Assembly: GCA_944321495.1 (NCBI GenBank)
Contig: CALULP010000024.1
Location: 1 to 64,000 of the forward strand
Length of the DNA: 64,000 bases
Source: an uncultured Bacteroides sp.
GTDB lineage: Bacteria > Bacteroidota > Bacteroidia > Bacteroidales > Bacteroidaceae
Direction of reading: 5' to 3'
The stretch's first letter is position 1, and each line of letters starts with the position of its first letter. Position numbers and translations under genes: made by a program. Below are positions 7,860 to 16,814 of the stretch, in pieces. The notes beneath the pieces were generated by a model, which did no database searches, was not told where the DNA came from, and was given only the letters and a program-made list of their open reading frames with translations.

Positions 7860-8429
7860 ATGAGAAGATTATTTTGTACGCTTGTGATTGCCCTGTTTTG
7901 CGTGGGCATCACGCTGCCTGCCCGGGCACAACTGCTCCAATGGGGCGTAAAGGGCGGTGTCAACATGACAAAGATTGATTGGGGCGAAGGCAACAAGGAT
8001 AACATGGCGGGCTTCTTCATCGGCCCGATGGCGGAAGTCACCGTGCCCATCATCGGCATCGGGCTGGATGCCGCCTTGCTCTTTTCGCAAAAGGGCATCA
8101 AGGCTGAAAGCAGCAAAGTGAAACAATTCGGGCTGGACATCCCGGTCAACCTGAAGTACACGCTCGGCCTGGGAAGCACGCTGGGCATCTTCGTGGCGGC
8201 AGGTCCCGACTTCTACTTCGACTTCAAGGGCAACAAGCACGGCGTGGAGCGCAAGAAGTCGCAGGTAGGCGTCAACGTGGGCGGCGGCGTGAAGCTGTTC
8301 CGCCACCTGCAGATAGGCATCAACTACAACATCCCGGTGGGCGACCACTTCACGTTGAAGGAAGCCGGCACCGCCATCGCCGAAGGCAAGGACAAGACGT
8401 GGCAGGTTTCGCTGGCATACATGTTCTAA
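7860..8429 (+). CDS. Porin-family outer-membrane beta-barrel protein
   Basis: The protein has 189 residues. The first 23 are a signal peptide (basic start, then LFCTLVIALFCVGI, cut near ARAQ). The mature part begins LLQWGVKGGVNMTKI, typical of the small Bacteroidetes beta-barrel family (PorT/OmpX-like), with alternating amphipathic strands and glycine-rich turns. It ends in an aromatic residue (LAYMF), as outer-membrane barrels do for BAM-dependent assembly. The size suits an eight-stranded barrel. It stands alone between its own promoter box and a terminator. The ligand or role is unknown. Confidence 0.8.
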   Translation: MRRLFCTLVIALFCVGITLPARAQLLQWGVKGGVNMTKIDWGEGNKDNMAGFFIGPMAEVTVPIIGIGLDAALLFSQKGIKAESSKVKQFGLDIPVNLKYTLGLGSTLGIFVAAGPDFYFDFKGNKHGVERKKSQVGVNVGGGVKLFRHLQIGINYNIPVGDHFTLKEAGTAIAEGKDKTWQVSLAYMF

Positions 8430-8485
8430 GCCGGCAACAGATGCGGGCATAGGGCGCTGTCCCATGTCCCCAAGCCGATATTTCC

Positions 8486-8540
8486 AGGCACGGAATTATG
8501 CCGATGCATCCATCGCATAGTTCCGTGCCTGTCTTGTTTT
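8486..8540 (+). terminator. Terminator of the barrel gene
   Basis: A long stem starting AGGCACGGAA and closing with TTCCGTGCCT is followed by GTCTTGTTTT, 57 bases after the stop codon. Confidence 0.75.
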
Positions 8541-8657
8541 GCAACGGCACCTGCACCCCTGCCCTCCGGTACCAGTCCCGCACCTTGCCGGAAAACTTTC
8601 CTCCCCTTGCCGGAAAAAAACTCTCGCAAGCACAAAAAAACGCCGCCCTGCCTACGG

Positions 8658-8752
8658 AAAGTTTATCTTAAGCCTGAAGATAATTATCTGAAGCCTGCGG
8701 ATAATTATCTTCAACCCTAAGATAATTATCGCCAACGCTAAGATAAACTTTT
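8658..8752. repeat. 21-base-period array of GATAATTATC palindromes (copy 1)
   Basis: The palindrome GATAATTATC starts at 8679, 8700 and 8721, exactly 21 bases apart. Degenerate end units in the same phase lie at 8658 (TTTATC) and 8742 (GATAAA). The array is bounded by inverted ends, AAAGTTTATCTTA and TAAGATAAACTTT. The spacers resemble each other (AAGCCTGAA type). It lies between a terminator and the promoter of the carbamoyltransferase gene. A second copy is at 60326-60419. Confidence 0.85.
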
Positions 8753-8953
8753 CACGGTGGCAAACACTTTTTTTCGCAGGTAAAGGAATGCCTTTGCCGC
8801 CTGCCGCAAAGCATTCTGCGCAAGTATGGCACAAATATTTAACAAACGCACGGGGGCAAGGCAAATCCGGCATTCACCACCGGAAACCTCATTTTTCGCC
8901 CCATCCCCTCATTTTGTCCCCGTCCCGATAGCGACTTTTTCACCGAATAACCG

Positions 8954-8961
8954 TATCTTTG
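8954..8961 (+). promoter_or_regulatory. -7 promoter box of argF'
   Basis: TATCTTTG, followed by GGCACGA, the same context as the box at 7826. It is 26 bases before the ATG at 8988 and supports that start over an in-frame ATG at 8826, which lies upstream of the promoter. Confidence 0.6.
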
Positions 8962-8987
8962 GCACGAGAATAATACAATGTGGCATT

Positions 8988-9944
8988 ATGAAGAATTTTA
9001 CATGCGTACAAGACATCGGCAACCTGCAAGCCGCGCTTGCCGAAGCATTCGAGATTAAAAAAGACCGTTTCAAATATGTGGAGTTAGGACGCAACAAGAC
9101 GTTGCTCATGATATTCTTCAACTCCAGCCTGCGCACGCGGCTCAGCACACAGAAAGCGGCACTGAACCTGGGTATGAACGTCATCGTGCTTGACATCAAC
9201 CAAGGCGCCTGGAAACTGGAAACCGAACGCGGCGTCATCATGGACGGCGACAAGCCCGAACACTTGCTGGAGGCCATCCCGGTGATGGGCTGCTATTGCG
9301 ACATCATCGGCGTGCGCTCCTTCGCGCGCTTCGAGAACCGCGAATATGACTACAACGAGGTCATCCTGAACCAGTTCATACAGTACTCCGGCCGTCCCGT
9401 GTTCTCCATGGAAGCCGCCACGCGCCACCCGCTGCAAAGCTTTGCCGACCTCATCACCATTGAGGAGTACAAGCAGAAGGCACGCCCCAAGGTGGTCATG
9501 ACTTGGGCGCCGCACCCCCGGCCGTTGCCGCAGGCCGTGCCCAACTCGTTTGCCGAGTGGATGAATGCCACCGACTATGAGTTTGTCATCACCCACCCCA
9601 AGGGTTATGAACTCGACCCGAAGTTCGTAGGCCGCGCCCGCGTGGAATATGACCAGATGAAGGCCTTCGAAGGAGCGGACTTCATCTACGCGAAGAACTG
9701 GGCAGCCTATACGGGCGACAACTACGGGCAGATACTGAGCCGCGACCGCTCGTGGACGGTGAGCGACCGCCAGATGGCCGTCACCAACAACGCCTACTTC
9801 ATGCACTGCCTGCCCGTGCGCCGCAACATGATTGTGACGGACGACGTGATAGAAGGGCCCCGCAGCATCGTCATCCCCGAGGCCGCCAACCGCGAGATTT
9901 CGGCCACCGTGGTGCTGAAACGCCTGATTGAGGGGCTGGCATAA
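8988..9944 (+). CDS. argF': N-succinylornithine carbamoyltransferase
   Basis: This 318-residue enzyme transfers a carbamoyl group from carbamoyl phosphate to N2-succinyl-L-ornithine in arginine synthesis. The carbamoyl-phosphate motif is SLRTR (47-51); HCLPVRR near the C-terminus is the second substrate loop. Residue 90 is proline in DGDKPEHL. In the Bacteroides fragilis enzyme Pro90 is the specificity residue for succinyl rather than acetyl substrate (glutamate occupies this place in acetylornithine enzymes), so the succinyl substrate is well supported. The start at 8988 follows the promoter box, and an earlier in-frame ATG at 8826 would add 54 residues absent from the family. The gene lies 10 kb from the rest of the arginine operon. 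Product N-succinylcitrulline would later be deacylated. Confidence 0.95.
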   Translation: MKNFTCVQDIGNLQAALAEAFEIKKDRFKYVELGRNKTLLMIFFNSSLRTRLSTQKAALNLGMNVIVLDINQGAWKLETERGVIMDGDKPEHLLEAIPVMGCYCDIIGVRSFARFENREYDYNEVILNQFIQYSGRPVFSMEAATRHPLQSFADLITIEEYKQKARPKVVMTWAPHPRPLPQAVPNSFAEWMNATDYEFVITHPKGYELDPKFVGRARVEYDQMKAFEGADFIYAKNWAAYTGDNYGQILSRDRSWTVSDRQMAVTNNAYFMHCLPVRRNMIVTDDVIEGPRSIVIPEAANREISATVVLKRLIEGLA

Positions 9945-10002
9945 ACGCATGCACAACCTGACGCTGACAAAAAAAGTATAACCGAATTAAAAGACGAGAT
10001 TT

Positions 10003-11172
10003 ATGAAAACTACGATTCTCTCCCTTTTGTGCCTGATGCTTGCCACCGTGGCAGGCGCACAACAGAACACCGGCTTCCGCGAAAGCAAGCTGGTATCGCC
10101 GCAAATCAACGACGACCACTCCGTAACCTTCCGCATCGAAGCCCCCAAGGCCAAACAAGTGATGGTATGGGGCGACTGGGCTGCCAACAAAGGCCTCGGC
10201 GAAATGAAGAAAGGCAAAAACGGCGTGTGGGAATACACCACGCCGGTGCTCCCCTCGGAAATGTACACGTACCGTTTCATCGTGGACGGCGTGTCGGGCC
10301 TGGACCCCTTGAACCCCTTTACCCGCCGCGACGTGGGCAACGTGTTCAGCATCTTCTTCATTGACGGTGGCGTAGCCGACTATTACCAAGTACACGACGT
10401 GCCCCACGGTTCGATGACCTCCGTATGGTACCACTCCAACGTGATGCAGGCCGACCGCCGCCTCTCCGTCTACACGCCGCCTTTCTACGGCAAAGAAAAC
10501 AAGTCGTACCCCGTGCTCTACCTGCTTCACGGAAGCGGCGGCGATGAACAGGCCTGGGTAGAACTGGGCAACGTGGCCCGCATCATGGACAACCTCATAG
10601 CCGAAGGCAAAGCCGAACCGATGATTGTCGTCATGCCCAACGGAAACTCCGGCAAACAAGCCGCCCCGGGCGAGACGAGCGAGAACCTCTCCTACCGTCC
10701 GGCCATGACCAACACCCTGCCCGGCTACAAGGACGGCCGCTACGAACAGGCTTTCCCCGAAATCGTGAACTTTATCGACGCCACCTACCGCACCATCCCC
10801 GACAAAGCCCACCGTGCCATTGCCGGCCTGTCGATGGGTGGTTTCCACACGCTGATGATTTCCGCCAACTATCCCACGTACTTCGACTACATCGGCCTGT
10901 TCTCGGCAGGCGTGGACTTCAGCACCGTCAACCTTGAAATCCCCGTTTACGCCGACTTGGACAAGAAGCTGGAAGCATTGAACCAAAACGGCTTCAAGCT
11001 GTATTGGATAGGCATCGGCAACGAAGACTTCCTGTACGACGCCAACCGCCAACTGTGCCGCCGCATGGATGTCATCAAGCTGAAATACACTTACCACGAG
11101 TCATCACGCGGACACCTGTGGTGCAACTGGCGCCAATACCTGCTGCTGTTTGCCCCGCAACTGTTCAAATAA
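10003..11172 (+). CDS. Secreted esterase (feruloyl-esterase-like, N-terminal CBM48/E-set domain)
   Basis: The 389-residue protein starts with a signal peptide (ILSLLCLMLATVAGAQ). Residues about 35-120 form an Ig-like E-set/CBM48 domain (SVTFRIEAPKAKQVMVWGDW). An alpha/beta-hydrolase esterase of the D/Fae1A type follows from about 150: LYLLHGSGGDEQAW near the oxyanion hole, nucleophile S277 in GLSMGG, and a catalytic His in SRGHLW close to the C-terminus. Relatives release ferulic or acetyl groups from plant xylan, so this is likely a periplasmic or surface polysaccharide esterase; the substrate is inferred. It sits 58 bases after argF' and 21 before folP with no visible terminators, so it may be cotranscribed by position only. 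Confidence 0.85.
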   Translation: MKTTILSLLCLMLATVAGAQQNTGFRESKLVSPQINDDHSVTFRIEAPKAKQVMVWGDWAANKGLGEMKKGKNGVWEYTTPVLPSEMYTYRFIVDGVSGLDPLNPFTRRDVGNVFSIFFIDGGVADYYQVHDVPHGSMTSVWYHSNVMQADRRLSVYTPPFYGKENKSYPVLYLLHGSGGDEQAWVELGNVARIMDNLIAEGKAEPMIVVMPNGNSGKQAAPGETSENLSYRPAMTNTLPGYKDGRYEQAFPEIVNFIDATYRTIPDKAHRAIAGLSMGGFHTLMISANYPTYFDYIGLFSAGVDFSTVNLEIPVYADLDKKLEALNQNGFKLYWIGIGNEDFLYDANRQLCRRMDVIKLKYTYHESSRGHLWCNWRQYLLLFAPQLFK

Positions 11173-11193
11173 CAAGGATACACACTCCAAGCG

Positions 11194-12054
11194 ATGAGAA
11201 AAGCCCGTTATATCAACGCCAACGGTAAGTTGCTCGACCTCTCCACGCCCTGCGTGATGGGCATCCTGAACGCCACGCCCGACTCTTTCTACGCCGGCAG
11301 CCGGATGCAGACGGAAGCACAGATAGCACGCCGCGTGGAACAAATGGCACAGGAAGGTGCCGGCATCATGGATGTCGGTGCCTACTCTTCGCGCCCCGGC
11401 GCCGCCGACGTGTCCGCCAAGGACGAAATGGAACGGTTGCGCACGGCACTGGGCGTGGTACGCCGCCTGCAGCCGGACGCCATCGTGTCGGTCGACACTT
11501 TCCGGGCAGACGTGGCACGCATGTGCGTGGAAGAGTATGGCGCAGCCATCATCAACGACATCTCGGGCGGCGAACTGGACAAAGACATGTTTGCCACCGT
11601 GGCGCGCCTCCAAGTGCCCTACGTCCTGATGCACATGCAAGGCACGCCGCAAGACATGCAACAGCGCCCGCACTACGACAGCCTGCTGGAAGACGTATTC
11701 CTGTACTTTGCCCGCAAAGTGCAGCAGTTGCGCGACTTGGGGGTAAAGGATATCATCCTCGACCCCGGCTTTGGCTTCGGCAAAACGCTGGAGCACAACT
11801 ACGAGCTGTTGGCGCATCTGGAAGACTTCCGCATCTTTGAGCTGCCGCTGCTGGCGGGAGTGTCACGCAAGTCCATGATATACCGGCTGCTGGACACCAC
11901 GCCTGCCGAAGCCCTGAACGGGACCACCGTGGTGCACAGCATCTGCCTGCTGAAAGGGGCGGATATCCTGCGGGTACACGATGTGCGCCAGGCCGTGGAA
12001 GCGGTCAAGATAATAATGAAAATGAACGAAAAAGGAAAAGGAAATGTTCTTTGA
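11194..12054 (+). CDS. folP: Dihydropteroate synthase
   Basis: This 286-residue cytosolic enzyme condenses p-aminobenzoate with hydroxymethyl-dihydropterin diphosphate in folate synthesis and is the sulfonamide target. TIM-barrel hallmarks are present in order: MGILNATPDSF, GAYSSRPGA, SVDTF, NDISGG, MHMQGTP, DPGFGFGKT and GVSRKSMI. Length is normal. It overlaps cdaA by 11 bases, a pairing that is common in Bacteroidetes and implies translational coupling. Confidence 0.97.
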   Translation: MRKARYINANGKLLDLSTPCVMGILNATPDSFYAGSRMQTEAQIARRVEQMAQEGAGIMDVGAYSSRPGAADVSAKDEMERLRTALGVVRRLQPDAIVSVDTFRADVARMCVEEYGAAIINDISGGELDKDMFATVARLQVPYVLMHMQGTPQDMQQRPHYDSLLEDVFLYFARKVQQLRDLGVKDIILDPGFGFGKTLEHNYELLAHLEDFRIFELPLLAGVSRKSMIYRLLDTTPAEALNGTTVVHSICLLKGADILRVHDVRQAVEAVKIIMKMNEKGKGNVL

Positions 12055-12808
12055 GTTTGGCATAAAAGATTTCATCGACATATTGCTGGTGGCGTTCCTC
12101 TTGTACTACACGTACAAGCTGATGAAAGCTTCCGGTTCCATCAACGTGTTTACCGGCGTCCTGGTTTTTGTCATGATATGGCTGGTTGTATCCCAAGTGC
12201 TGGAGATGAAGTTGCTGGGCACCATCCTTGACAAGCTGGTCAACGTAGGAGTGCTGGCACTGATAATCCTGTTCCAGGAAGAAATCAGGCGTTTCCTGCT
12301 CACGCTCGGCTCGCACCGCCACGTCAGGGCGCTGATACGCTTCTTTACGGGAAACAAAAAGCAAGAAACGGGCCACGAAGACATCATGCCCATCGTCATG
12401 GCATGCCTCAGCATGGGCAAGCAAAAGGTAGGCGCACTGATTGTCATGGAACGCAACATGCCGCTCGACGACGTGGTACGCACCGGTGAAGTCATCGATG
12501 CCAACATCAACCAGCGGCTGATAGAAAACATCTTTTTCAAGAACAGTCCCTTGCACGATGGCGCCATGGTCATCAGCAAGCAACGCATCAAGGCGGCAGG
12601 CTGCATCCTGCCCGTGTCCCACAACCTGGACATCCCGAAAGAACTGGGCTTGCGCCACCGGGCAGCCATGGGCATCTCGCAAGTATCCGATGCCCGCGCC
12701 ATCATCGTGTCTGAGGAAACCGGCAGCATTTCCGTCGCCTACAAAGGACAATTCCACCTGCGCCTCAACGCCGAAGAACTGGAACGGATATTGACCAAAG
12801 AAGAATAA
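12044..12808 (+). CDS. cdaA: Diadenylate cyclase CdaA
   Basis: The 254-residue membrane enzyme makes c-di-AMP from two ATP, a signal for potassium, turgor and cell-wall balance. Three hydrophobic segments span about residues 8-75. The DAC domain shows the catalytic DGA motif (172-174) in SPLHDGAMVIS and RHRAAMG (204-210), both intact. The usual CdaA layout is complete. The overlap with folP puts both under one promoter; a strong terminator follows the stop codon. Confidence 0.96.
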   Translation: MFFEFGIKDFIDILLVAFLLYYTYKLMKASGSINVFTGVLVFVMIWLVVSQVLEMKLLGTILDKLVNVGVLALIILFQEEIRRFLLTLGSHRHVRALIRFFTGNKKQETGHEDIMPIVMACLSMGKQKVGALIVMERNMPLDDVVRTGEVIDANINQRLIENIFFKNSPLHDGAMVISKQRIKAAGCILPVSHNLDIPKELGLRHRAAMGISQVSDARAIIVSEETGSISVAYKGQFHLRLNAEELERILTKEE

Positions 12809-12830
12809 TCCGTGCCTTTTCAAGGCATGG

Positions 12831-12880
12831 AAAAACGCCCTGCACCACAGTCGTTAAGCCTGGTGCAGGGCGTTTTTTAT
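12831..12880. terminator. Bidirectional terminator between cdaA and the acyl-CoA synthetase
   Basis: A near-perfect stem (AACGCCCTGCACCA with TGGTGCAGGGCGTT) is flanked by A-run on the left and T-run on the right, so it works for the converging genes on both strands. Confidence 0.9.
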
Positions 12881-12901
12881 CAGACGAAGCGGTTTCCCGC
12901 T

Positions 12902-14557
12902 TTACTTTTCATCGTTCTTCCGGATTTCCACGCGACGGATTTTCCCGCTGATGGTCTTGGGCAACTCCTCTACAAACTCAATGACGCGGGGATATTTGTA
13001 GGGGGCAGTGACCTGCTTCACGTGGTTCTGCAACTCTTTCACCAAGTCGGGGCCTGCCTTAGGCTTGTACTCCTTGGAAAGGACAATGGTAGCTTTCACC
13101 ACCTGCCCGCGAATCTCATCGGGAACGCCGGTAATGGCACACTCCACCACGGCAGGATGCGTCATCAAGGCGCTCTCCACCTCGAAGGGGCCAATGCGGT
13201 AGCCGCTGCTCTTAATCACATCGTCAGCACGGCCCACAAACCACAGGTAACCGTCTTCATCCTTCCACGCCACATCGCCCGTGTAGTAGATGCCGTCATG
13301 CCAAGCTTCATGCGTGCGCTGCGGGTCGCGGTAATACTCCTTGAACAGCCCCAGCGGTTTGCCCTTGTCCGTGCGGATGACAATCTGCCCCTGCTCGCCG
13401 GCTTCCACCGAACGGCCGTCATAGTCTATCAGGTCCACATCGTACTGCGGGTTGGGCAAGCCCATGCTGCCCGGTTTCGGCTCCATCCAAGGCATGGTTG
13501 CCACGGTAAGGGTGGTTTCCGTCTGGCCGAAACCTTCCATCAGCCTGATGCCTGTCAGTTTCTTGAACGTCTCGAACACGGCAGGATTCAGAGCCTCGCC
13601 GGCAATGGTACAATACTTCAGGTGACTGAGGTCGTATTTCGTCAGGTCCTCATGTATCAGGAAACGGAAGATGGTGGGAGGCGCGCACAGCGAAGTGACG
13701 TGATAGTCTTGAATCTTCTTCAGAATGTCGGCCGGGGTAAACTTCTCATGGTCGTACACAAAGACGTTGGCACCCACAATCCACTGCCCGTACAGCTTGC
13801 CCCATACGGCCTTGCCCCAGCCCGTATCGGCAATGGTGAGGTGCAGGCTTTGCTCGTTGAGGTTATGCCAGAGGTAGCCCGTGACGATGTGTCCCAAAGG
13901 ATAAGTGAAGTCGTGGGCAACCATCTTAGGCTCGCCCGTAGTGCCGCTGGTGAAGTACATCAGCGAAATGTCATCGTTGCCAATCTCATAGTCGGGACGC
14001 GTGAACGGCGCAGCCCCGGCAATGCCCCGGTGGAAGTCCAGGAAGCCTTCGGGCACCTCAGGCCCCACGCTCACCACATGCTGCACGGTCGGTGAGTCGG
14101 GCAACGCGTCGGCAATGTGCTTCGTGATGACCGGCTCGCCGGCGCAGACTATCATCTTGATGTCAGCCGCCTTGCAACGGTACACAATGTCTTTCTTCGT
14201 CAGCAAGTGGGTGGCCGGGATAACCACTGCCCCCAGCTTGTGCAAGGCTACAATGCTGAACCAGAATTCATAACGGCGTTTCAGTATCAGCATCACCATG
14301 TCGCCCTTGCCGATGCCGAGCGACCGGAAATAAGAAGCCGTCTGGTCGCTGTACCGTTTGATGTCGGCAAAGGTAAACTGGCGGTGTTCCTCCTTGTCGT
14401 TCGTCCAAAGCAGGGCAGGTTTGTCCGGCTCGATGCGTGCCCATTCGTCTACAATGTCGTAACCGAAGTTGAAATGCTCGGGCACACGGATATGGAAATG
14501 TTGGTTGAAATCCTCTTGCGAGGTAAACGTTGTTTGGGTCAAATATCTTTCTACCAT
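12902..14557 (-). CDS. AMP-forming acyl-CoA synthetase
   Basis: The ATG at 14557 is 16 bases after the upstream XRE gene's stop and gives 551 residues, the family norm. The adenylate-forming enzyme joins a carboxylic acid to CoA through an acyl-AMP. Motifs: [12 protein letters not shown] (P-loop), [30 protein letters not shown] (hinge) and the catalytic Lys in [10 protein letters not shown] near the C-terminus. It resembles medium-chain/short-chain acyl-CoA ligases; the exact acid is not evident. The XRE-cupin gene directly upstream is probably its regulator; this gene pair is frequent in Bacteroidales. Confidence 0.9.
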   Translation of the reverse strand: MVERYLTQTTFTSQEDFNQHFHIRVPEHFNFGYDIVDEWARIEPDKPALLWTNDKEEHRQFTFADIKRYSDQTASYFRSLGIGKGDMVMLILKRRYEFWFSIVALHKLGAVVIPATHLLTKKDIVYRCKAADIKMIVCAGEPVITKHIADALPDSPTVQHVVSVGPEVPEGFLDFHRGIAGAAPFTRPDYEIGNDDISLMYFTSGTTGEPKMVAHDFTYPLGHIVTGYLWHNLNEQSLHLTIADTGWGKAVWGKLYGQWIVGANVFVYDHEKFTPADILKKIQDYHVTSLCAPPTIFRFLIHEDLTKYDLSHLKYCTIAGEALNPAVFETFKKLTGIRLMEGFGQTETTLTVATMPWMEPKPGSMGLPNPQYDVDLIDYDGRSVEAGEQGQIVIRTDKGKPLGLFKEYYRDPQRTHEAWHDGIYYTGDVAWKDEDGYLWFVGRADDVIKSSGYRIGPFEVESALMTHPAVVECAITGVPDEIRGQVVKATIVLSKEYKPKAGPDLVKELQNHVKQVTAPYKYPRVIEFVEELPKTISGKIRRVEIRKNDEK

Positions 14558-14573
14558 GTTTTTTCGTTTAGAG

Positions 14574-15122
14574 TTACAAGATGATGGCAAGGAATTTTAC
14601 CGTCTTGCCGTCCAGTGCCTTCATGCCATGCGGCAGGGCAGAGTTGAAGTAAAGGCTGTCGCCCTCGTTCAGCACCAGTTCTTTGCCGCCTACGCTAATC
14701 AGCAAGCGTCCTTGGATGACAAGGTTGAATTCCTGCCCCTCGTGCGTATTGTAGTGCAGGGGGTTGTCGTTCGGTTCTACCGTCACGATGAAGGGGTCCG
14801 CCTTGCGGTCCTTGAATCCCGCTGCCAGCGACTGGTACTTGTAGGCTTTCGTGCGCTCCACGCTGATGCCCTTCCCGGCACGCGTCAGGAAGTAGGTGGA
14901 CATCTTGGGCTCTTCACCGAACATCAGTGCGTCGAGTGCGATGTGGTATTGCCTTGCAATCTTCTGCAACATGCTCACCGAGATGTCGTAGTTGCCTGTC
15001 TCGGCCTGTTCGTATTCGCTTTGTTCTATGCCGCAGTCGCGTGCCACTTCTTCGGTGGTCAGCTCCAGTACGTCGCGCAGTCCGCGCAGGCGTTCGGCTA
15101 TTTGCTTTATCGCTTCGTCCAT
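14574..15122 (-). CDS. XRE-family regulator with C-terminal cupin domain
   Basis: The protein has 182 residues. An N-terminal helix-turn-helix of Cro/C1 type spans about 8-65 ([20 protein letters not shown], then [12 protein letters not shown]). A cupin beta-barrel spans about 105-180 ([20 protein letters not shown], then [18 protein letters not shown]). Such proteins bind DNA and sense a small ligand through the cupin. It is the first gene of a pair with the acyl-CoA synthetase, which it probably controls in response to an acid or acyl-CoA. Confidence 0.9.
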   Translation of the reverse strand: MDEAIKQIAERLRGLRDVLELTTEEVARDCGIEQSEYEQAETGNYDISVSMLQKIARQYHIALDALMFGEEPKMSTYFLTRAGKGISVERTKAYKYQSLAAGFKDRKADPFIVTVEPNDNPLHYNTHEGQEFNLVIQGRLLISVGGKELVLNEGDSLYFNSALPHGMKALDGKTVKFLAIIL

Positions 15123-15132
15123 GATTAAGTTA

Positions 15133-15759
15133 TTAATAAAGGTTCATTGTGTCTTTTAGCAATTCGTTCAAATATTGTAGGTCTATTGTTTTGTCTGCTG
15201 TAGGAAGCCTTTTTTTTATATGAGAATCATCCTCTCCAACAGCTACATCACCAATAGACATCCATGGCTTGCCGATGAATTCTTTTTTGTCAGGAGAAAG
15301 TTTACAATATCCTATGATTAAGGAATCTCCAAATGTGGTTTTATATTTAGCTTGAAATTGATAAAGAAAACCTAAAAATTTTGGTTTATATACTAGGTTC
15401 ATTCTTTTAAGAGCTTCAATTTGTTCGCAAAAAGTAGTCGTATATTTTTTTGCTCTAGCTATTGGATCATTGTATTGTGGAAGATCATAAAAATCTCTAG
15501 CTCGAGGTATTCTGCTATTATGATATTCCATGCGAATTAAGGATAGAGTTTGTTCGCATTTTTTCAAATGTTCTCTATATGATGGTTCGTCAGAAGGCTT
15601 GCTAAATAAACTATCATAATATAGTATTTGTATGTCATAGATATTTCTTTTTGTCTCAAATGTAGAATTTAATATGTATTGTTTGATAAGTTCTTCTCCT
15701 GTCGATTGTTTACACGATATGAAGAATGAAATTAATATCAGTAGTGAAAAAAGTTTCAT
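15133..15759 (-). CDS. Hypothetical lipoprotein, AT-rich
   Basis: The 208-residue protein starts with a lipoprotein signal (SLLILISFFISC, lipobox Cys at about residue 16). The rest is helical and charged with no known domain. Codon use is AT-rich, unlike the GC-rich proC and XRE genes on either side, so it is probably a recent insertion into a conserved gene order. It is 10 bases upstream of the XRE gene and could be cotranscribed with it. The function is unknown. Confidence 0.7.
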   Translation of the reverse strand: MKLFSLLILISFFISCKQSTGEELIKQYILNSTFETKRNIYDIQILYYDSLFSKPSDEPSYREHLKKCEQTLSLIRMEYHNSRIPRARDFYDLPQYNDPIARAKKYTTTFCEQIEALKRMNLVYKPKFLGFLYQFQAKYKTTFGDSLIIGYCKLSPDKKEFIGKPWMSIGDVAVGEDDSHIKKRLPTADKTIDLQYLNELLKDTMNLY

Positions 15760-15786
15760 AATGAAATTATAGTTTAAGTGTTTTGT

Positions 15787-16563
15787 TTAATACATGCTGG
15801 CCTTCAGCGCGTTGATGATGGCGTTGGTAAATCCGTCGCGCTCCAGGCTGTTGATGCCGCGTATGGTGTAGCCTCCCGGCGTGCACACCTTCTCCACCTC
15901 GACGGCGGGGTGTGTGTCGTTGTTCAGGATGAGCGCTGCCGCTCCCGCCAGCGACTGCGCCACCATGCGCATGCCGTCCTTGGCAGGGATGCCCAGTTCT
16001 ATGCCGCCCTGGGTAGCCGCCTGGATGTACTTCAAGGCGTAAGCTATGCCACACGAGGCCAACGAGGTAGCCGCCGCGATTTTCTCCTCGGGAATCAGCA
16101 TGGCGCAACCCATTTCGTTGAACAGGTCGCACATCAGCTGCGTTTGCTCGGGGGTAGCATTGCGCCCGGCAATAAACGTCATACTTTGCAGTTCACTGAT
16201 GGCCGTATTGGGCACCAGGCGGAACAGCGTCGTTTCCTTCTCCACCAGGCAGTGTGCCAGTTCTTCAAACGTGATGCCTGCCGCCACCGACACAATCACC
16301 TGCCGGGCATTGAGCCGGAGTGCCTTGAGCACGCTTTTCACCAGCCACGGCTTCACGCAGAGCATGATGTAGTCGGCGCCCGTCGCAGCCTCCTGATTGT
16401 CCTGTGTGACGTTTATATCGGGGAAATCGGCCTTCAATGCCTCAAGTTTACCGGTCGAGGGATTGGATACGCAGATGTCGCAAGCCTGTACCAACGAACC
16501 CTTGGCAAGCCCGCGGGCGATGGCGCCCCCCATATTCCCGGATCCAATGATAGCTATTTTCAT
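15787..16563 (-). CDS. proC: Pyrroline-5-carboxylate reductase
   Basis: This 258-residue enzyme reduces 1-pyrroline-5-carboxylate to proline with NAD(P)H. The nucleotide-binding motif is at the very start (IAIIGSGNMGGAIA). LCVKPW and the C-terminal helical dimer domain with the signature GGYTIRGINSLE near residues 223-234 are present. The place near the arginine operon fits the shared glutamate-derived pathway. Confidence 0.95.
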   Translation of the reverse strand: MKIAIIGSGNMGGAIARGLAKGSLVQACDICVSNPSTGKLEALKADFPDINVTQDNQEAATGADYIMLCVKPWLVKSVLKALRLNARQVIVSVAAGITFEELAHCLVEKETTLFRLVPNTAISELQSMTFIAGRNATPEQTQLMCDLFNEMGCAMLIPEEKIAAATSLASCGIAYALKYIQAATQGGIELGIPAKDGMRMVAQSLAGAAALILNNDTHPAVEVEKVCTPGGYTIRGINSLERDGFTNAIINALKASMY

Positions 16564-16734
16564 ATTCTGATAGATAAATTGATGATTTTTCCCGCAAACT
16601 TAGGCAAAAATCTGCAAATCCCTTGCTTTTGAAAGAAAAAAATCAAGCCGCGACAACCCTAAATCTTTCTTTTTCCCCCTCAAAGCCCGACACGGCAAAG
16701 GGGAGGGAGAATAAGGCTTGCACCGGTGCATGAC

Positions 16735-16783
16735 ATAAAGAAAGTGCACCGGAAGGCCGTGACACACGTCCTTCCGATGCACC
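16735..16783 (-). terminator. Terminator after the GLUG-repeat pseudogene
   Basis: Stem of 13 bp (GTGCAYCGGAAGG with CCTTCCGGTGCAC, minus strand) followed by TTTCTTTATG. It lies about 32 bases beyond the pseudogene stop codon. Confidence 0.65.
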
Positions 16784-16814
16784 TATTCCAAGAAATACAG
16801 TCTCGCCAGTTACC

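Noticed and set aside
7542..7978. Small open frames over tRNA-Ser and the barrel gene start
   Set aside because: They overlap a complete tRNA and a terminator and have no recognisable protein features.
8658..8752. CRISPR array
   Set aside because: The period is only 21 bases, the repeat is a 10-base palindrome and the spacers resemble each other. No cas genes are near. The same reasoning excludes the other 11- to 23-base arrays.
9871..11097. Minus-strand open frame of 408 codons over the esterase
   Set aside because: Its sequence is rich in His, Val and Gly as in antisense translation of GC-rich genes, and the esterase on the plus strand has a complete domain set.
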